Shown here: positions 51,699-60,715 of the stretch, in pieces
Position numbering within the stretch: position 1 is the stretch's first letter
Layout of the letters: each line of letters opens with the position of its first letter
Source of the DNA: Sulfitobacter sediminilitoris
GTDB lineage: Bacteria > Pseudomonadota > Alphaproteobacteria > Rhodobacterales > Rhodobacteraceae
Assembly: GCF_010667575.1 (NCBI RefSeq)
Contig: NZ_JAABNT010000006.1
Coordinates: forward strand, 124,001-188,000
Direction: 5' to 3'
DNA length: 64,000 bases
Program-made: the position numbers and the translations under genes
The notes under the pieces: model-generated
What the model was told of the DNA's origin: nothing
The model's database searches: none
What the model saw: only the letters and a program-made list of their open reading frames with translations

Positions 51699-52054
51699 TG
51701 TTTTCTCCCTTGGTTGGTTTAATTGCGCCGCGCTGGCTTCGCGCGGTCTTGTTGATATCTTCCACCAGTCAAATGCCGAAAGGCAAAGACCATGTTTCAT
51801 TGGCATCAGATTCTGGCTTGTTTCTCCCTTGCGCGGCTTGGGCCGCTTGTCTTTCCAACACGCTAAGCGATGCTCAGCAGCTTGTCACGGCTGAATTGGG
51901 CGTTTTGGTGCAAGTACAGCCCTGAATTGAATGCACATGATATCAGGCACTTATGGCAAAGTGCCGCGAAACCGATCTCATGATCATCATTATTGACGTC
52001 GCGGTTGTGCAGTATCATGCACAACGCCTGGTCGGTTTTTCCAGATTTGAGGAG
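51699..52054. promoter_or_regulatory. Upstream region of the TRAP operon
   Basis: About 356 bases between dctP and the tRNA gene. It holds the palindrome at 52008 and an AT-richer stretch around 51960-52000 (TGATCATCATTATTGACG) where the TRAP promoter may lie. No gene is supported; short hydrophobic frames on the plus strand lack ribosome sites. Confidence 0.4.
52008..52021. promoter_or_regulatory. TGCA-N6-TGCA, candidate BoxR operator of the TRAP operon
   Basis: TTGTGCA-GTATCA... reads TGCA-N6-TGCA at 52008-52021 with matching TTG and CAA flanks, giving a 7-bp inverted repeat. About 310 bases upstream of dctP and 34 bases from the tRNA gene. Confidence 0.55.
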
Positions 52055-52131
<77 letters not shown>

Positions 52132-52327
52132 ATCGGCGCGTGGACTATGCCAGCGCTCGCATGCCGTCAAGCCTAAAACCCGTTTTGAGACTGCTGTCGC
52201 GAATTTCCCCTACCGCCCTCCGCGGCATTTGCCTCATTCTAATGCCCAGCCAATGCCCCAATCTGGCCCGAAATATATGGGATACCATAGTTTCAATTGG
52301 CCAGAATAACGCAGGTGAGGACCTTTC

Positions 52328-53320
52328 ATGCCAACCGACATAACGACGGACTTCGCCGCAAACGGGCCGGGGCAACCCAGCAATGATTTGTCCGGCCTGG
52401 CCCTGATCAAGGCGCTCGCACCGGCCGAATCCCTTTTGATTGCGCTGACGCTGGGTATCGGAATGCTCGCCTACGTTTTGTCGGTTGCCTTTGAACAGGC
52501 TGTCGCCTGGGACAAGTTCATGATCAGCTTTGCTCCGAGTGTGGGGCTGATCCTGCTGGGCTGTTACGTTCGGCTGGCCAAGGACATGCCACGCGCAGGG
52601 ATGTCAGCAGTCGCGACGGGTATCTACATAGGGTTCTCGGGCGTGATCGCCATACTGATCTATTTGCGGTTCCCCTTTGAGGGGCCGATGATCGACATGC
52701 AGCTAATGCAGATGGATGCCAGCCTCTTCGGCTACGAATGGGCAACCTTTACGTCGGGCATGGCCGCCTATCCCGTGTTCGGCAAGGCGATCGGCTGGAT
52801 TTACGGCACCTCGCTGCTGCAACTCTTTGTTGTGATCTTCGTTCTTGGTTTTATGGGCCGCGTGGTTGATCTGCACCGGGTCCTGATCACGGGCATCCTG
52901 TCGCTCTTGCTGGCGGTAGCGATCTGGTGGACATGGCCCAGCCTTGGACCCTCTGCCTATGTCACCCTGCCGCACGACATCGAAAGCGCACTGGGCCTTG
53001 TCCACGGTAAGGCAGAAGGTGCGCGGATGTTGCAAATGGCCGAGATGGGCAATCCGATCATCTCACCCGACATCATCATGGGGACGATTGCATTCCCCTC
53101 TTATCATTCGGTGATGGTCTGTCTGGCAGTTGCGTTTGTCTATGGAACCTGGGTCTTCTGGCCGATGGTCCTGCTGAATGTGGGTATGCTGCCATCCATC
53201 TTGTCCCACGGGGGGCACCATCTGATAGATATGCTTGGTGGGTTCCTCGTCTTTGCCATTGCGCTCTGGGTCGCGGTCAAACTTGTGCCCGCTGCGCCTG
53301 TCACAGGGCCGGAGGTCTGA
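52328..53320 (+). CDS. PAP2-like phosphatase family membrane protein
   Basis: A 330-residue integral membrane protein with seven to eight helices. The late part holds AFPSYHSVMVCLAV, the PAP2 motif 2 (SxH), and ILSHGGHHLIDMLGG, motif 3 (HxxxxD), both expected at the membrane face. It lacks a clear motif 1 (KxxxxxxRP), so it fits the PAP2_3/inositol-phosphotransferase group. It might act on lipid phosphates. Next small gene is coupled. Confidence 0.78.
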   Translation: MPTDITTDFAANGPGQPSNDLSGLALIKALAPAESLLIALTLGIGMLAYVLSVAFEQAVAWDKFMISFAPSVGLILLGCYVRLAKDMPRAGMSAVATGIYIGFSGVIAILIYLRFPFEGPMIDMQLMQMDASLFGYEWATFTSGMAAYPVFGKAIGWIYGTSLLQLFVVIFVLGFMGRVVDLHRVLITGILSLLLAVAIWWTWPSLGPSAYVTLPHDIESALGLVHGKAEGARMLQMAEMGNPIISPDIIMGTIAFPSYHSVMVCLAVAFVYGTWVFWPMVLLNVGMLPSILSHGGHHLIDMLGGFLVFAIALWVAVKLVPAAPVTGPEV

Positions 53321-53321
53321 A

Positions 53322-53564
53322 ATGGGAGCCAATCGCGCAAACAGCCCGACACTTTGTATTCGCCATTCATTTTCTGGACAGGCTATCTATTTTGGTGGCC
53401 AAACACGCGTAATTCTTGACGCATTTCAACCTGACTGGATGGCAACATCAGACCCCGCAAATGTCCTTACCTTGCGCCGAGGATCCCAAACTGCGGTCAA
53501 GAAATCCGTGTTCAAGGTCGCCCTGCCCGCCAATGACAACATGGCGCCCCTACCCAGGGATTAA
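53322..53564 (+). CDS. Small hypothetical protein after the PAP2-like gene
   Basis: An 80-residue basic protein (MGANRANSPTLC... ending PANDNMAPLPRD). GGAGG, located in the end of the upstream gene, lies six bases before the ATG, which strongly supports this start. No domain recognised. Its stop overlaps the end of the convergent SDR gene by four bases. Confidence 0.55.
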   Translation: MGANRANSPTLCIRHSFSGQAIYFGGQTRVILDAFQPDWMATSDPANVLTLRRGSQTAVKKSVFKVALPANDNMAPLPRD

Positions 53565-54361
53565 TGCGCGGGCGAACGCACCGCGTCCACCAGAGTGCGG
53601 CCACCGTCCATCACGATGACTTCACCGGTCATAAAGGCAGAGCTGTCTGCGGCAAGATATTGAACGGTCTCACACAGCTCTGTCGGGGCTGCAATGCGGC
53701 CCAAAGGCGTGTGGTGACGGATATCGTCACGCCATTCTCTGTTGTCCGCAACAGAGGCGCGCAATGACTCGCTCATCACCGAGCCGAAGGCGATGGCATT
53801 TACCCTGATCCGCTGCGGGGCCAACACTAACGCCATGGCACGCGTCATCTGCTGTACCGCTGCCGCTGCAATGGAATAGCCCATCAATTCTGGCTGAATG
53901 TGGTTCGCCGCGATCGAGCTGAGATTGATGATCGACCCGACCTGCCCCTCTTCCTGATCCTCGGCCTGCTTGATCATTCGCTTGGCCACGTATTGCGTCA
54001 GTTGCAGCGCCGTCATCAGGTTTTGATCCAAAAGGGTCTGAACAGAGGTATCCTCAACATCAAGCGCGTCCGTCGGCAGCACCTGCCTTGACGCATTAAC
54101 CAGAATATCGACCTGATCAAAGGCGTCGATGGTCGCCGAGACGAGGTTCGCAATGGTCAGCCTTTGGCGCAGGTCGCCCGCAAACGTGCGGATGTTTCCA
54201 TCCTCCTGTTCATCGCCCAGTTCTTCCATCAACTTTTTTTCATGCGCATCGGCGCACATCACATTGGCACCCTTGTCCGCCAGGTGCCGCGCGATGGACA
54301 GGCCAATCCCGTTGGCCGCGCCTGTAACAATCGCCGTCTTACCTTGAACCGAAAAAGACAT
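53561..54361 (-). CDS. SDR-family protein lacking the catalytic lysine
   Basis: A 266-residue short-chain dehydrogenase-like protein. The cofactor loop VTGAANGIGLSIA and the acid CADAHE (NAD preference) are present, as is the serine in INLSSIAAN. The active-site YxxxK reads GYSIAAAA, so the lysine is alanine, and the NNAG motif reads VNAS. These changes make normal dehydrogenase activity doubtful. C-terminal GEVIVMDGGRTLVD is canonical. Possibly a regulatory or structural paralog. Confidence 0.85.
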   Translation of the reverse strand: MSFSVQGKTAIVTGAANGIGLSIARHLADKGANVMCADAHEKKLMEELGDEQEDGNIRTFAGDLRQRLTIANLVSATIDAFDQVDILVNASRQVLPTDALDVEDTSVQTLLDQNLMTALQLTQYVAKRMIKQAEDQEEGQVGSIINLSSIAANHIQPELMGYSIAAAAVQQMTRAMALVLAPQRIRVNAIAFGSVMSESLRASVADNREWRDDIRHHTPLGRIAAPTELCETVQYLAADSSAFMTGEVIVMDGGRTLVDAVRSPAH

Positions 54362-54394
54362 TGTCGTTTCCCTTAAATTTTCTGCCCGCAGCGT

Positions 54395-55387
54395 CTAGCG
54401 GCGCCGGCGCGCAGGCCGTGTCGCATGAAATAGTTTGAACCGTGCGTCGCCGCCGATCTCTTCGACCTGGGCAAAGCGTTTCTTCAGCTCGGCCTCATAG
54501 GGCAGGTGCCGGTTGGCCACCATCCACAGATGCCCATGAGCAGACAGGATACGGGCCGCTGACGCAACAAAAGCCTGACCCACCTGAGGTTCTGCCGCAC
54601 GGCCAGTGTGAAAGGGAGGGTTCATGACCACCGCATCCATCTTGTGCGCGGGTTCCCAATTGACGACATCCGCCCAATGAAAAACCGCACGTGGGTCTGT
54701 GACATTGCGACGGGCACATTCCAGCGCCATGTGACCCGCTTCGACCAGATGCACATGGGTCACGTCGGGACGCGTCAGTACATGAGCTGACAAGAATCCC
54801 CAACCAGCACCCAGATCAGCCACCTCACCGCTTATCTTTTCTGGCAGCGCATCGACCAAAAGTGCCGAAGCAAGGTCAACATCATCGGCAGAGAACACCC
54901 CCGGCGCGGTCCAGAAACCGCCTTCGGTCTGCGTGGGTCCCTGCATCCAATCGGCAAAGAAATCGGCAGCAGGTTCGGAAATCCAGAACAACTTGCCATG
55001 TGCTTTTGAGATCGTGCCTTGAACCGTGACCCGCGATTTCATCTCTTTCAGGATTGAATCCGCACCGTCGGTCTTTTGCCCGTCTACGACGATAATGCCA
55101 TCCGTCCGCCCACAGGCATCCGCAATCAGGGCACGCGCTTCGGCCTTGGCGCGGGGTAAACAGACAATTGACACCGCATAGCGCCCCTCAGCTTCGACAC
55201 GCGCATCGTATCCACGCCCTTCCCAGGCATCGTAGAATGGTTTGAAGTCGTGGATGATGTCGCACCGGTCGGGCGTCAACCCGGCCAGATCCGCATCCAC
55301 TGGTGGCCTGTAAACGGCAATCCGCCCTTCTTCCGGCAGATCCAGTCCCCCGCCGCCAAGCGCCACCTGCAATCGCGCGTCAATCAC
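54395..55387 (-). CDS. rsmC: Class I SAM-dependent methyltransferase, RsmC-like
   Basis: A 330-residue protein with the two-domain layout of the 16S rRNA G1207 methyltransferase. The first half is a degenerate methyltransferase-like domain. The second has VADLGAGWGFLSAHVL (SAM motif I) and the catalytic MNPPFHTG. C-terminal RRRR suggests RNA contact. The exact target (RsmC or RlmG) is inferred from motif and length. Confidence 0.87.
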   Translation of the reverse strand: MIDARLQVALGGGGLDLPEEGRIAVYRPPVDADLAGLTPDRCDIIHDFKPFYDAWEGRGYDARVEAEGRYAVSIVCLPRAKAEARALIADACGRTDGIIVVDGQKTDGADSILKEMKSRVTVQGTISKAHGKLFWISEPAADFFADWMQGPTQTEGGFWTAPGVFSADDVDLASALLVDALPEKISGEVADLGAGWGFLSAHVLTRPDVTHVHLVEAGHMALECARRNVTDPRAVFHWADVVNWEPAHKMDAVVMNPPFHTGRAAEPQVGQAFVASAARILSAHGHLWMVANRHLPYEAELKKRFAQVEEIGGDARFKLFHATRPARRRR

Positions 55388-55390
55388 GCG

Positions 55391-55732
55391 CTATTCTTCT
55401 TTTTCCATGGTGCATTGCAGCGGGTGCTGATGACGCCGCGCAAAATCCATCACCTGCGCAACCTTTGTCTCGGCAATCTCGTGGCTAAACACGCCAACCA
55501 CCGCCAGACCCTTCTTATGGACTGTCAGCATGATCTCGAACGCCTGGGCGTGGTTGAGTCCAAAAAACCGCTCAAGCACATGCACTACAAATTCCATTGG
55601 CGTGAAATCATCGTTAAGCAGCAACACCTTATATAGTGGTGGCCGCTTGGTCTTGGGCTTGGCTTTGGTCAGAAGGCCGGTTTCACCGTCTTCGTCCGAC
55701 CGATCTGCCATCATGAAGTCATCAAGGCGCAT
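55391..55732 (-). CDS. clpS: ATP-dependent Clp protease adaptor ClpS
   Basis: A 113-residue adaptor that delivers N-degron substrates to Clp[32 protein letters not shown] carries the N-degron pocket ([11 protein letters not shown]). The ATG at 55732 ([12 protein letters not shown]) with GGAG five bases upstream is chosen; two ATGs at 55714 and 55711 are in frame. Ends three bases before the RsmC-like gene starts. Confidence 0.93.
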   Translation of the reverse strand: MRLDDFMMADRSDEDGETGLLTKAKPKTKRPPLYKVLLLNDDFTPMEFVVHVLERFFGLNHAQAFEIMLTVHKKGLAVVGVFSHEIAETKVAQVMDFARRHQHPLQCTMEKEE

Positions 55733-55822
55733 TGCTGCTCCGATGGGTTGAGTTACGTGGTTACGAGTCGTGAGAGGCGTTATATAACCTCCTGCGGGAT
55801 TTAGAAAAGAGGGATGCGGCAA

Positions 55823-56530
55823 ATGAGCGTGACACTGACAACTGTCGGCCTTGATGCAGATGACACGCTTTGGCACAACGAACGGTTTTTCGCGATGACG
55901 CAGGACCATTTCGCCGACCTGCTGCGCGACCATACTGAGAAAGATCACCTGATGGAGCGGCTTTTGGCTGCTGAACGCCGCAACCTGCCGCATTATGGCT
56001 TTGGGATCAAAGGCTTCACCCTGTCGATGATCGAAACGGCGGTCGAGGTTACCGAGGGCAAAGTGCCTGCCAGCGTGATTGCGGAAATCCTTGATGCGGG
56101 GCGTGATATGCTCTCGCATCCGATTGAACTGCTGCCGCACGCCGAGGACACGGTGCGGGCACTGCGAAATGATTACAAATTGATCCTGATCACCAAGGGC
56201 GACCTCCTCGATCAGGAACGCAAGCTGGCGCAGTCCGGATTGCGTGATCATTTTGACGCGATCGAGATCGTGTCGGACAAGACACCGGCAGTCTATGCCG
56301 AAATATTCATCCGCCACGGCACCGGAGCCGATCAGGGGTTGATGGCAGGCAATTCGATGGCATCGGACGTGGTACCGATGATCACAGCGGGCGGCTGGGG
56401 CGTATATGTCCCGCATGCACTGACCTGGGCCATTGAACATGCGCAGCCCCCCGCAGATACGGCCCGATTTACCGAACTGCCAGACCTTGGCGCGCTGCCC
56501 GATCATATTCGATCTGTCACCCGTGCCTGA
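55823..56530 (+). CDS. HAD-superfamily hydrolase
   Basis: A 235-residue phosphatase-like protein. Motif I is [13 protein letters not shown], with the nucleophile Asp; motif [10 protein letters not shown]; motif IV around [18 protein letters not shown] helical cap lies in residues 20-100. Starts at ATG 55823 with GAGGG nine bases upstream; ATG 55814 abuts the ribosome site. Divergent from clpS. Substrate unknown. Confidence 0.87.
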   Translation: MSVTLTTVGLDADDTLWHNERFFAMTQDHFADLLRDHTEKDHLMERLLAAERRNLPHYGFGIKGFTLSMIETAVEVTEGKVPASVIAEILDAGRDMLSHPIELLPHAEDTVRALRNDYKLILITKGDLLDQERKLAQSGLRDHFDAIEIVSDKTPAVYAEIFIRHGTGADQGLMAGNSMASDVVPMITAGGWGVYVPHALTWAIEHAQPPADTARFTELPDLGALPDHIRSVTRA

Positions 56531-56774
56531 CCCTCAAAATCCGAGACTCAAACCGGGGCAATCCGGCCTCATTCCCGCCACATTCCTGCCATAATACCCC
56601 CTATGGTGGGGCCCTTCGCGCATACCGCAAAATGTTGACACCGCACAGCGGCAATTTTGCCTAATTCCCTTGATTCAAAGGGTTTATCGAAAACCCGACC
56701 TGTGTTAGCATTTTCTTATAAAAATATGGCCAGTCGAAAAATCGGCGGTCTGAGGCAGAAAAAGGCAGGTTATC

Positions 56775-58241
56775 ATGAAGGCGCGACGCGTATCGTCGGC
56801 CCGTTTCGGGTTGTTTTTCATTACTGCGATTTGGTTACTTGTACTCGTGCCCCTCAGCGCGATCGCAGCGCCCTATGCTGCCTATGTGATGGATGCCCGC
56901 ACCGGAAAGGTACTGCATTCCCGCAACGCGGATACACGCCTGCATCCTGCATCGCTGACCAAGATGATGACGCTCTACGTTGCCTTTGAAGCGATCAAGC
57001 GGGGCGAAATCTCTCTCGACAGCAAGGTTACGATTTCGAAGAAGGCCGCAGCGGAGCCCCCCAGCAAACTTGGCCTGCGCCCCGGCCAACGCATCGCTTT
57101 GCGCTATCTCATCCGCGCGGCGGCTGTGAAATCCGCCAATGATGCCGCCACCGCGATCGGCGAGGCCATTTCAGGCTCCGAAGCACGCTTTGCCCGCCGG
57201 ATGAACCGCACGGCCAAGGCCTTGGGCATGACGCGCACAACCTTTAAGAACATGCACGGCCTGACCGAAGCCGGACATCTGTCCACCGCGCACGACATGA
57301 CCATCATGGGGCGGCATCTGCTCTATGATTTCCCTCAGTACTACAATCTGTTCTCCCGGATCACCGCCGATGCCGGTGTGCGCAAGGTCAGCCATACCAA
57401 TCGCCGCTTCCTGAACTCCTACAAGGGTGCAGACGGTATCAAAACCGGCTACACCCGCGCCGCAGGTTTCAATCTGACAGCCTCCGCCGAACGCGGGAAT
57501 GAGCGGATCATCGTAACGGTCTTTGGGGGCAAGTCCACAACCTCGCGCAACGCCAAGGTAGCCGAACTGATGGATCTTGGTTTTCGTCGCGCACCGTCGC
57601 GTGCGCCGCTGCGCAAACCGAAGGCACCTGTTTACGCGGATGTCGAAGCCGCCCCGGCGAAGCCAAGCGTGAACCCCGGTTCCACCGCGGGTGGCGCGGG
57701 CAAAACCATTCGTCTTGTTGGCGCTGTAAAGACCTCCAAACGCCCGATGTTGCGCCCTGGAACACAGGCCCCGGTCCTGGTTGCCACGGCTGCCGAAGCA
57801 CCTGTGACAAACGCCGACATCACCGCAGCGCTGCAAGAAGCGGTGACAACCCCTGCCCCCGCCCCGAAACCACAAGTGACACGGGTTTCGGCGAACGCGT
57901 CCATTCGCCCCGCATTACGACCCAGAACCACCCCCGTTGTAACGGCCGCCCGCAAGAAGCGTGTGGTTGAACAAGAGATCGTTACCCGCGTCTCAACCTC
58001 TGGAGGACGTCATTGGGGTGTGAACGTTGGCCGCTACCCCAGCCGCTACGCCGCTGAAAAGATCTTGCTGAAGACGGCACTGACCGAGATGGCGACACTG
58101 GATGGCACCCTAAGGAAGGTCGTACGCCGACCGCAGGGGTTCGACGCCAACTTCCTTGGCATGACCCGTGAGAGCGCTGACCTGGCCTGTCGTCGCTTGG
58201 CGGCACGCAACATCAGTTGCTTTATGATCGGGCCGGGTTGA
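56775..58241 (+). CDS. D-alanyl-D-alanine carboxypeptidase with SPOR-like tail
   Basis: A 488-residue low-molecular-mass penicillin-binding protein. A signal peptide covers about 1-32 (cleavage near SAIAA). SxxK is ASLTKMM, SxN is KSANDAATAI and KTG is GIKTGYTRAAGF, so it should trim the terminal D-Ala of peptidoglycan in the periplasm. Residues about 285-405 form a Pro/Ala/Thr-rich linker, and 410-488 a SPOR-like domain (WGVNVGRYPSRYAAEKIL), which binds septal glycans. Its last 20 bases overlap the end of the convergent LysR gene. Confidence 0.93.
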   Translation: MKARRVSSARFGLFFITAIWLLVLVPLSAIAAPYAAYVMDARTGKVLHSRNADTRLHPASLTKMMTLYVAFEAIKRGEISLDSKVTISKKAAAEPPSKLGLRPGQRIALRYLIRAAAVKSANDAATAIGEAISGSEARFARRMNRTAKALGMTRTTFKNMHGLTEAGHLSTAHDMTIMGRHLLYDFPQYYNLFSRITADAGVRKVSHTNRRFLNSYKGADGIKTGYTRAAGFNLTASAERGNERIIVTVFGGKSTTSRNAKVAELMDLGFRRAPSRAPLRKPKAPVYADVEAAPAKPSVNPGSTAGGAGKTIRLVGAVKTSKRPMLRPGTQAPVLVATAAEAPVTNADITAALQEAVTTPAPAPKPQVTRVSANASIRPALRPRTTPVVTAARKKRVVEQEIVTRVSTSGGRHWGVNVGRYPSRYAAEKILLKTALTEMATLDGTLRKVVRRPQGFDANFLGMTRESADLACRRLAARNISCFMIGPG

Positions 58242-59118
58242 CCCCTGCCTCCCGCGCCTCGCGGCGCAGCCAGGATACAAAATCCTTGACCGACTGCCGC
58301 AACACGCCGGGGCGCGTGACGATGTGATACCCGGCGTCTGGCGTTTCCTCGACATGCAATTCCCTGAGGCGGCCCGCCGCGACATCGCGGGCCACAAATT
58401 CGCGCACTGTGACAGCAACCCCCTGACCGTCCCGAGCGCCATCCAGCATCAGGTTGCCCGGCACCTGCATCATTCCCTTTGTCATTTCCGATACGCCAAA
58501 CCGCCGCAACCAACGGGTACCTTCCGAGGTGCCGAATTCTTCGAGCCAAGGGTACTCGGCCAACTGGTTCAGGTCAGTAATTGGCTTGTCTCCAACCAGT
58601 GACGGCGCCGCGACAACAACCATGGGCGATTGCAGCAGCATTTCGGCCTCCACGCCGGGCCACGGGCCGGTGCCATAGCGGACGGCCACATCAATCCCGT
58701 CCGCGCCCAGGGAAACCACATTTGCTGAAGGATCAATCATCAGATCCACATTGGGATGAATGGCCCGAAACTTTGGCAAGCGCGGCATCAGCCATGATGC
58801 GGCAAAGGTTGGGGTAACAGAAATATGCAGCGGGCGCGTGGCTTGTTGACCGGTGATCTCTTCGACGACCTCGATCATGTCCCCAAACACATCTTGCAGC
58901 ACGGATGCCAATCGGCCCCCGTCAGTTGTCAGTTCAAGATTGCGGCCCGACCGGTCCAGCAAAGTCACATCAAGATGTTGCTCCAACGCGCGCAATTGCT
59001 GGCTGATTGCTGCATGGCTGACGCCCAACGCCTCGCCTGCTGCTGTGACATTGCGCGTCTCCGCAAAGGCCGCAAAGGCGCGCAAAGCAGAAAGCGGGGG
59101 CAGGATACGCCAGTTCAT
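58222..59118 (-). CDS. LysR-family transcriptional regulator (GcvA-like)
   Basis: A 298-residue regulator with ILPPLSALRAFAAFAETRNVTAAGEALGVSHAAISQQLRALE in the DNA-binding domain and a type 2 periplasmic binding domain. The ATG at 59118 (MNWRILPP) is the family start. Divergent from a 48-residue gene and the broken isochorismatase-type gene, which may have been its targets. Confidence 0.9.
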   Translation of the reverse strand: MNWRILPPLSALRAFAAFAETRNVTAAGEALGVSHAAISQQLRALEQHLDVTLLDRSGRNLELTTDGGRLASVLQDVFGDMIEVVEEITGQQATRPLHISVTPTFAASWLMPRLPKFRAIHPNVDLMIDPSANVVSLGADGIDVAVRYGTGPWPGVEAEMLLQSPMVVVAAPSLVGDKPITDLNQLAEYPWLEEFGTSEGTRWLRRFGVSEMTKGMMQVPGNLMLDGARDGQGVAVTVREFVARDVAAGRLRELHVEETPDAGYHIVTRPGVLRQSVKDFVSWLRREAREAGVNPARS

Positions 59119-59168
59119 ATTAAATCTCAGCTTACATAAATTGAATTTCGATGACTCGTATAGATGCG

Positions 59169-59186
59169 TCATTTCCCCATAAATGA
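59169..59186. promoter_or_regulatory. Inverted repeat between LysR and the divergent small gene
   Basis: TCATTT-N6-AAATGA, a perfect 6-bp inverted repeat 32 bases before the ATG at 59218. Candidate operator of the LysR protein. Confidence 0.35.
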
Positions 59187-59217
59187 TGGCACCAAGTCAA
59201 TCACGAAAGGAAATGAA

Positions 59218-59364
59218 ATGTTAAATATCTATGCGCAGTCCTTTATGACCGCGACCCGCACGACCGGGGTCGAGCTTCACGAGGTTCCCTCAAAGAACAA
59301 GGGCGCGCGCCGCCGCTGGTTCTCTCGCCCCAAGACCGTTCTGGTTGATCTCAGAAAACTGTGA
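59218..59364 (+). CDS. 48-residue basic protein
   Basis: A small protein with a polar N-terminus (MLNIYAQSFMTATRTTG) and basic C-terminal half (KGARRRWFSRPKTVLVDLRKL is split by a short hydrophobic run). AAGGA lies before the ATG at 59218. It precedes the broken isochorismatase gene with a GTGA overlap. Its size and position beside a GcvA-like LysR gene recall the 10.8 kb pair. Function unknown. Confidence 0.55.
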   Translation: MLNIYAQSFMTATRTTGVELHEVPSKNKGARRRWFSRPKTVLVDLRKL

Positions 59365-59620
59365 GCAAGCCATTGCCTCAAAACAACGCGTTGATCATCA
59401 TTGATATCCAGAACGACTATTTCACCGGCGGCCTGTGGTCCGTTGACCAGATGGACCATATGGCGGCCAAGGCCGCCGAGATTTTGGCTACGAGGTCACG
59501 GTTATCGCTGATGCACGCGGCGCCAAAGTACAGTCATTTGGCTGCGTAAATATGAGCTCAGAGCAGGTTCAGGCGGCGTTCCTCGGGCCGCTCGCCATGT
59601 CATATGCAAAGGTTATTTGA
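59361..59620 (+). pseudogene. Isochorismatase-family cysteine hydrolase, internally deleted
   Basis: The N-terminal 41 residues are intact (ALIIIDIQNDYFTGGLW, with the catalytic Asp) and start at a GTG overlapping the previous stop. At about 59480-59486 the frame jumps by two. The C-terminal part then reads GYEVTVIADARGAKVQSFG, AAFLGPLAMSYAKVI and stops at 59620. The roughly 100 residues between, with the catalytic lysine and cysteine, are missing. The current frame ends at 59549 after 62 residues. A large deletion destroyed the gene. Confidence 0.88.
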
Positions 59621-59621
59621 G

Positions 59622-59885
59622 ATGTCTTCTACTCATCACTTTCCTGCCTCCTCGCGCCTGATCGAACGCGAACACTTTATCCTCATCGTCAAGTGGATAG
59701 CCTCTATCTTGCAGATCATGGGTTATTCAGCGACAGCGTTCGGGTTCACGCCCCTCAACATCTATCTGTTCCTGATTGGCCTTGTTGGCTGGTTCAGCGT
59801 GGGCCTGTTGTGGCGTGACAAAGCGATCATGCTCATTCACGTCGTGGCCCTGGCCGCCATGATCGCCGGACTGATCACCGCCTAA
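59622..59885 (+). CDS. Small membrane protein
   Basis: An 87-residue protein with three membrane helices (about 19-41, 44-62 and 68-86). ATG 59622 directly follows the stop of the broken gene, with AAGG nine bases upstream; the frame is open from 59604. Probably once the second gene of an operon with the isochorismatase. Convergent with the gene at 59882, overlap four bases. Confidence 0.65.
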   Translation: MSSTHHFPASSRLIEREHFILIVKWIASILQIMGYSATAFGFTPLNIYLFLIGLVGWFSVGLLWRDKAIMLIHVVALAAMIAGLITA

Positions 59886-60655
59886 GCGTCCGTGTCAGAT
59901 ACCAATTTATAAAGATGCCACGTCGCGTGCCCAAGCACGGGCATGGCGATAAAAAGCCCCAGAAACAACGGCATCATCGCCGCCAATGTCACGGCAGCGA
60001 TGAACAATCCCCACATCAAGTAGGCACCGAAGGTTTCAGCCACCGCGCCAATGGATTTGAGAAGTGCCGTGATAAAATCCACGTCACGGTCCAGCAGCAT
60101 CGGCATGCCCAAAACGCTGATTGCAAAAACAAAGATCGCAAAGATCGCGCCGACAGCACTGCCAAACCCCAGCATCGACAGCCCTTCAGCGGTCAGGAAA
60201 ACCTCCAGTGACGACGACACATTGGTCATCGGGGAAAGCCCGAGAAAAAGCGCAAAGATCATATGGCCCAGAAAGAACCAGAACATGAACGTGACGATGA
60301 TGATGGCAGAGAGCCATGGTAATTGCCCGCCGCGTTGTGACCAGACCTCGCTGAACACCTCACCAAAGCCGGCTGCATCCCCTTCGGACCGGCGACGGCT
60401 GAGCTCATAAAACCCCACCGCGCCCAGCGTGCCGACAAGCGGAAATCCCATGACGGCCAAGATCAACCAAAAGGTATGACCCGTCACATATGTGATCCAG
60501 GTCATCAACAATCCGGCGATGACGAAGAAGCTGGCAAACACAAGATCCGGGATGGGATTGGCAATGAAGTCGCGAAATCCCATCGACAGGGCAGAAGTGA
60601 AATCACTGGGCGTTGGACGACGCAGTGATGGCGGGCCATGAGGTCTTTCAGTCAT
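59882..60655 (-). CDS. DUF2189-family integral membrane protein
   Basis: A 257-residue protein with six predicted helices. It begins with PTPSDFTSALSMGFRDFIANP, a cytosolic stretch typical of DUF2189, and ends in the ALGHATWHLYKL-like motif (VLGHATWHLYKLV). In some alphaproteobacteria the family is linked to cytochrome oxidase genes, but none lies here. Function unknown. Confidence 0.85.
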   Translation of the reverse strand: MTERPHGPPSLRRPTPSDFTSALSMGFRDFIANPIPDLVFASFFVIAGLLMTWITYVTGHTFWLILAVMGFPLVGTLGAVGFYELSRRRSEGDAAGFGEVFSEVWSQRGGQLPWLSAIIIVTFMFWFFLGHMIFALFLGLSPMTNVSSSLEVFLTAEGLSMLGFGSAVGAIFAIFVFAISVLGMPMLLDRDVDFITALLKSIGAVAETFGAYLMWGLFIAAVTLAAMMPLFLGLFIAMPVLGHATWHLYKLVSDTDA

Positions 60656-60715
60656 GCAGACACTATCGCCCGATTTCAGGAAAAATCAAAACTTTCTGAT
60701 GTCTGACACTCGTGT

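Noticed and set aside
52008-52021. Inverted repeat beyond the tRNA as a terminator of the tRNA gene
   Set aside because: No T run follows on the minus strand, and the motif equals two others that are not near RNA genes, so an operator is the better reading.
55733-56506. Upstream extension of clpS
   Set aside because: It is antisense to the HAD hydrolase gene and not ClpS-like.
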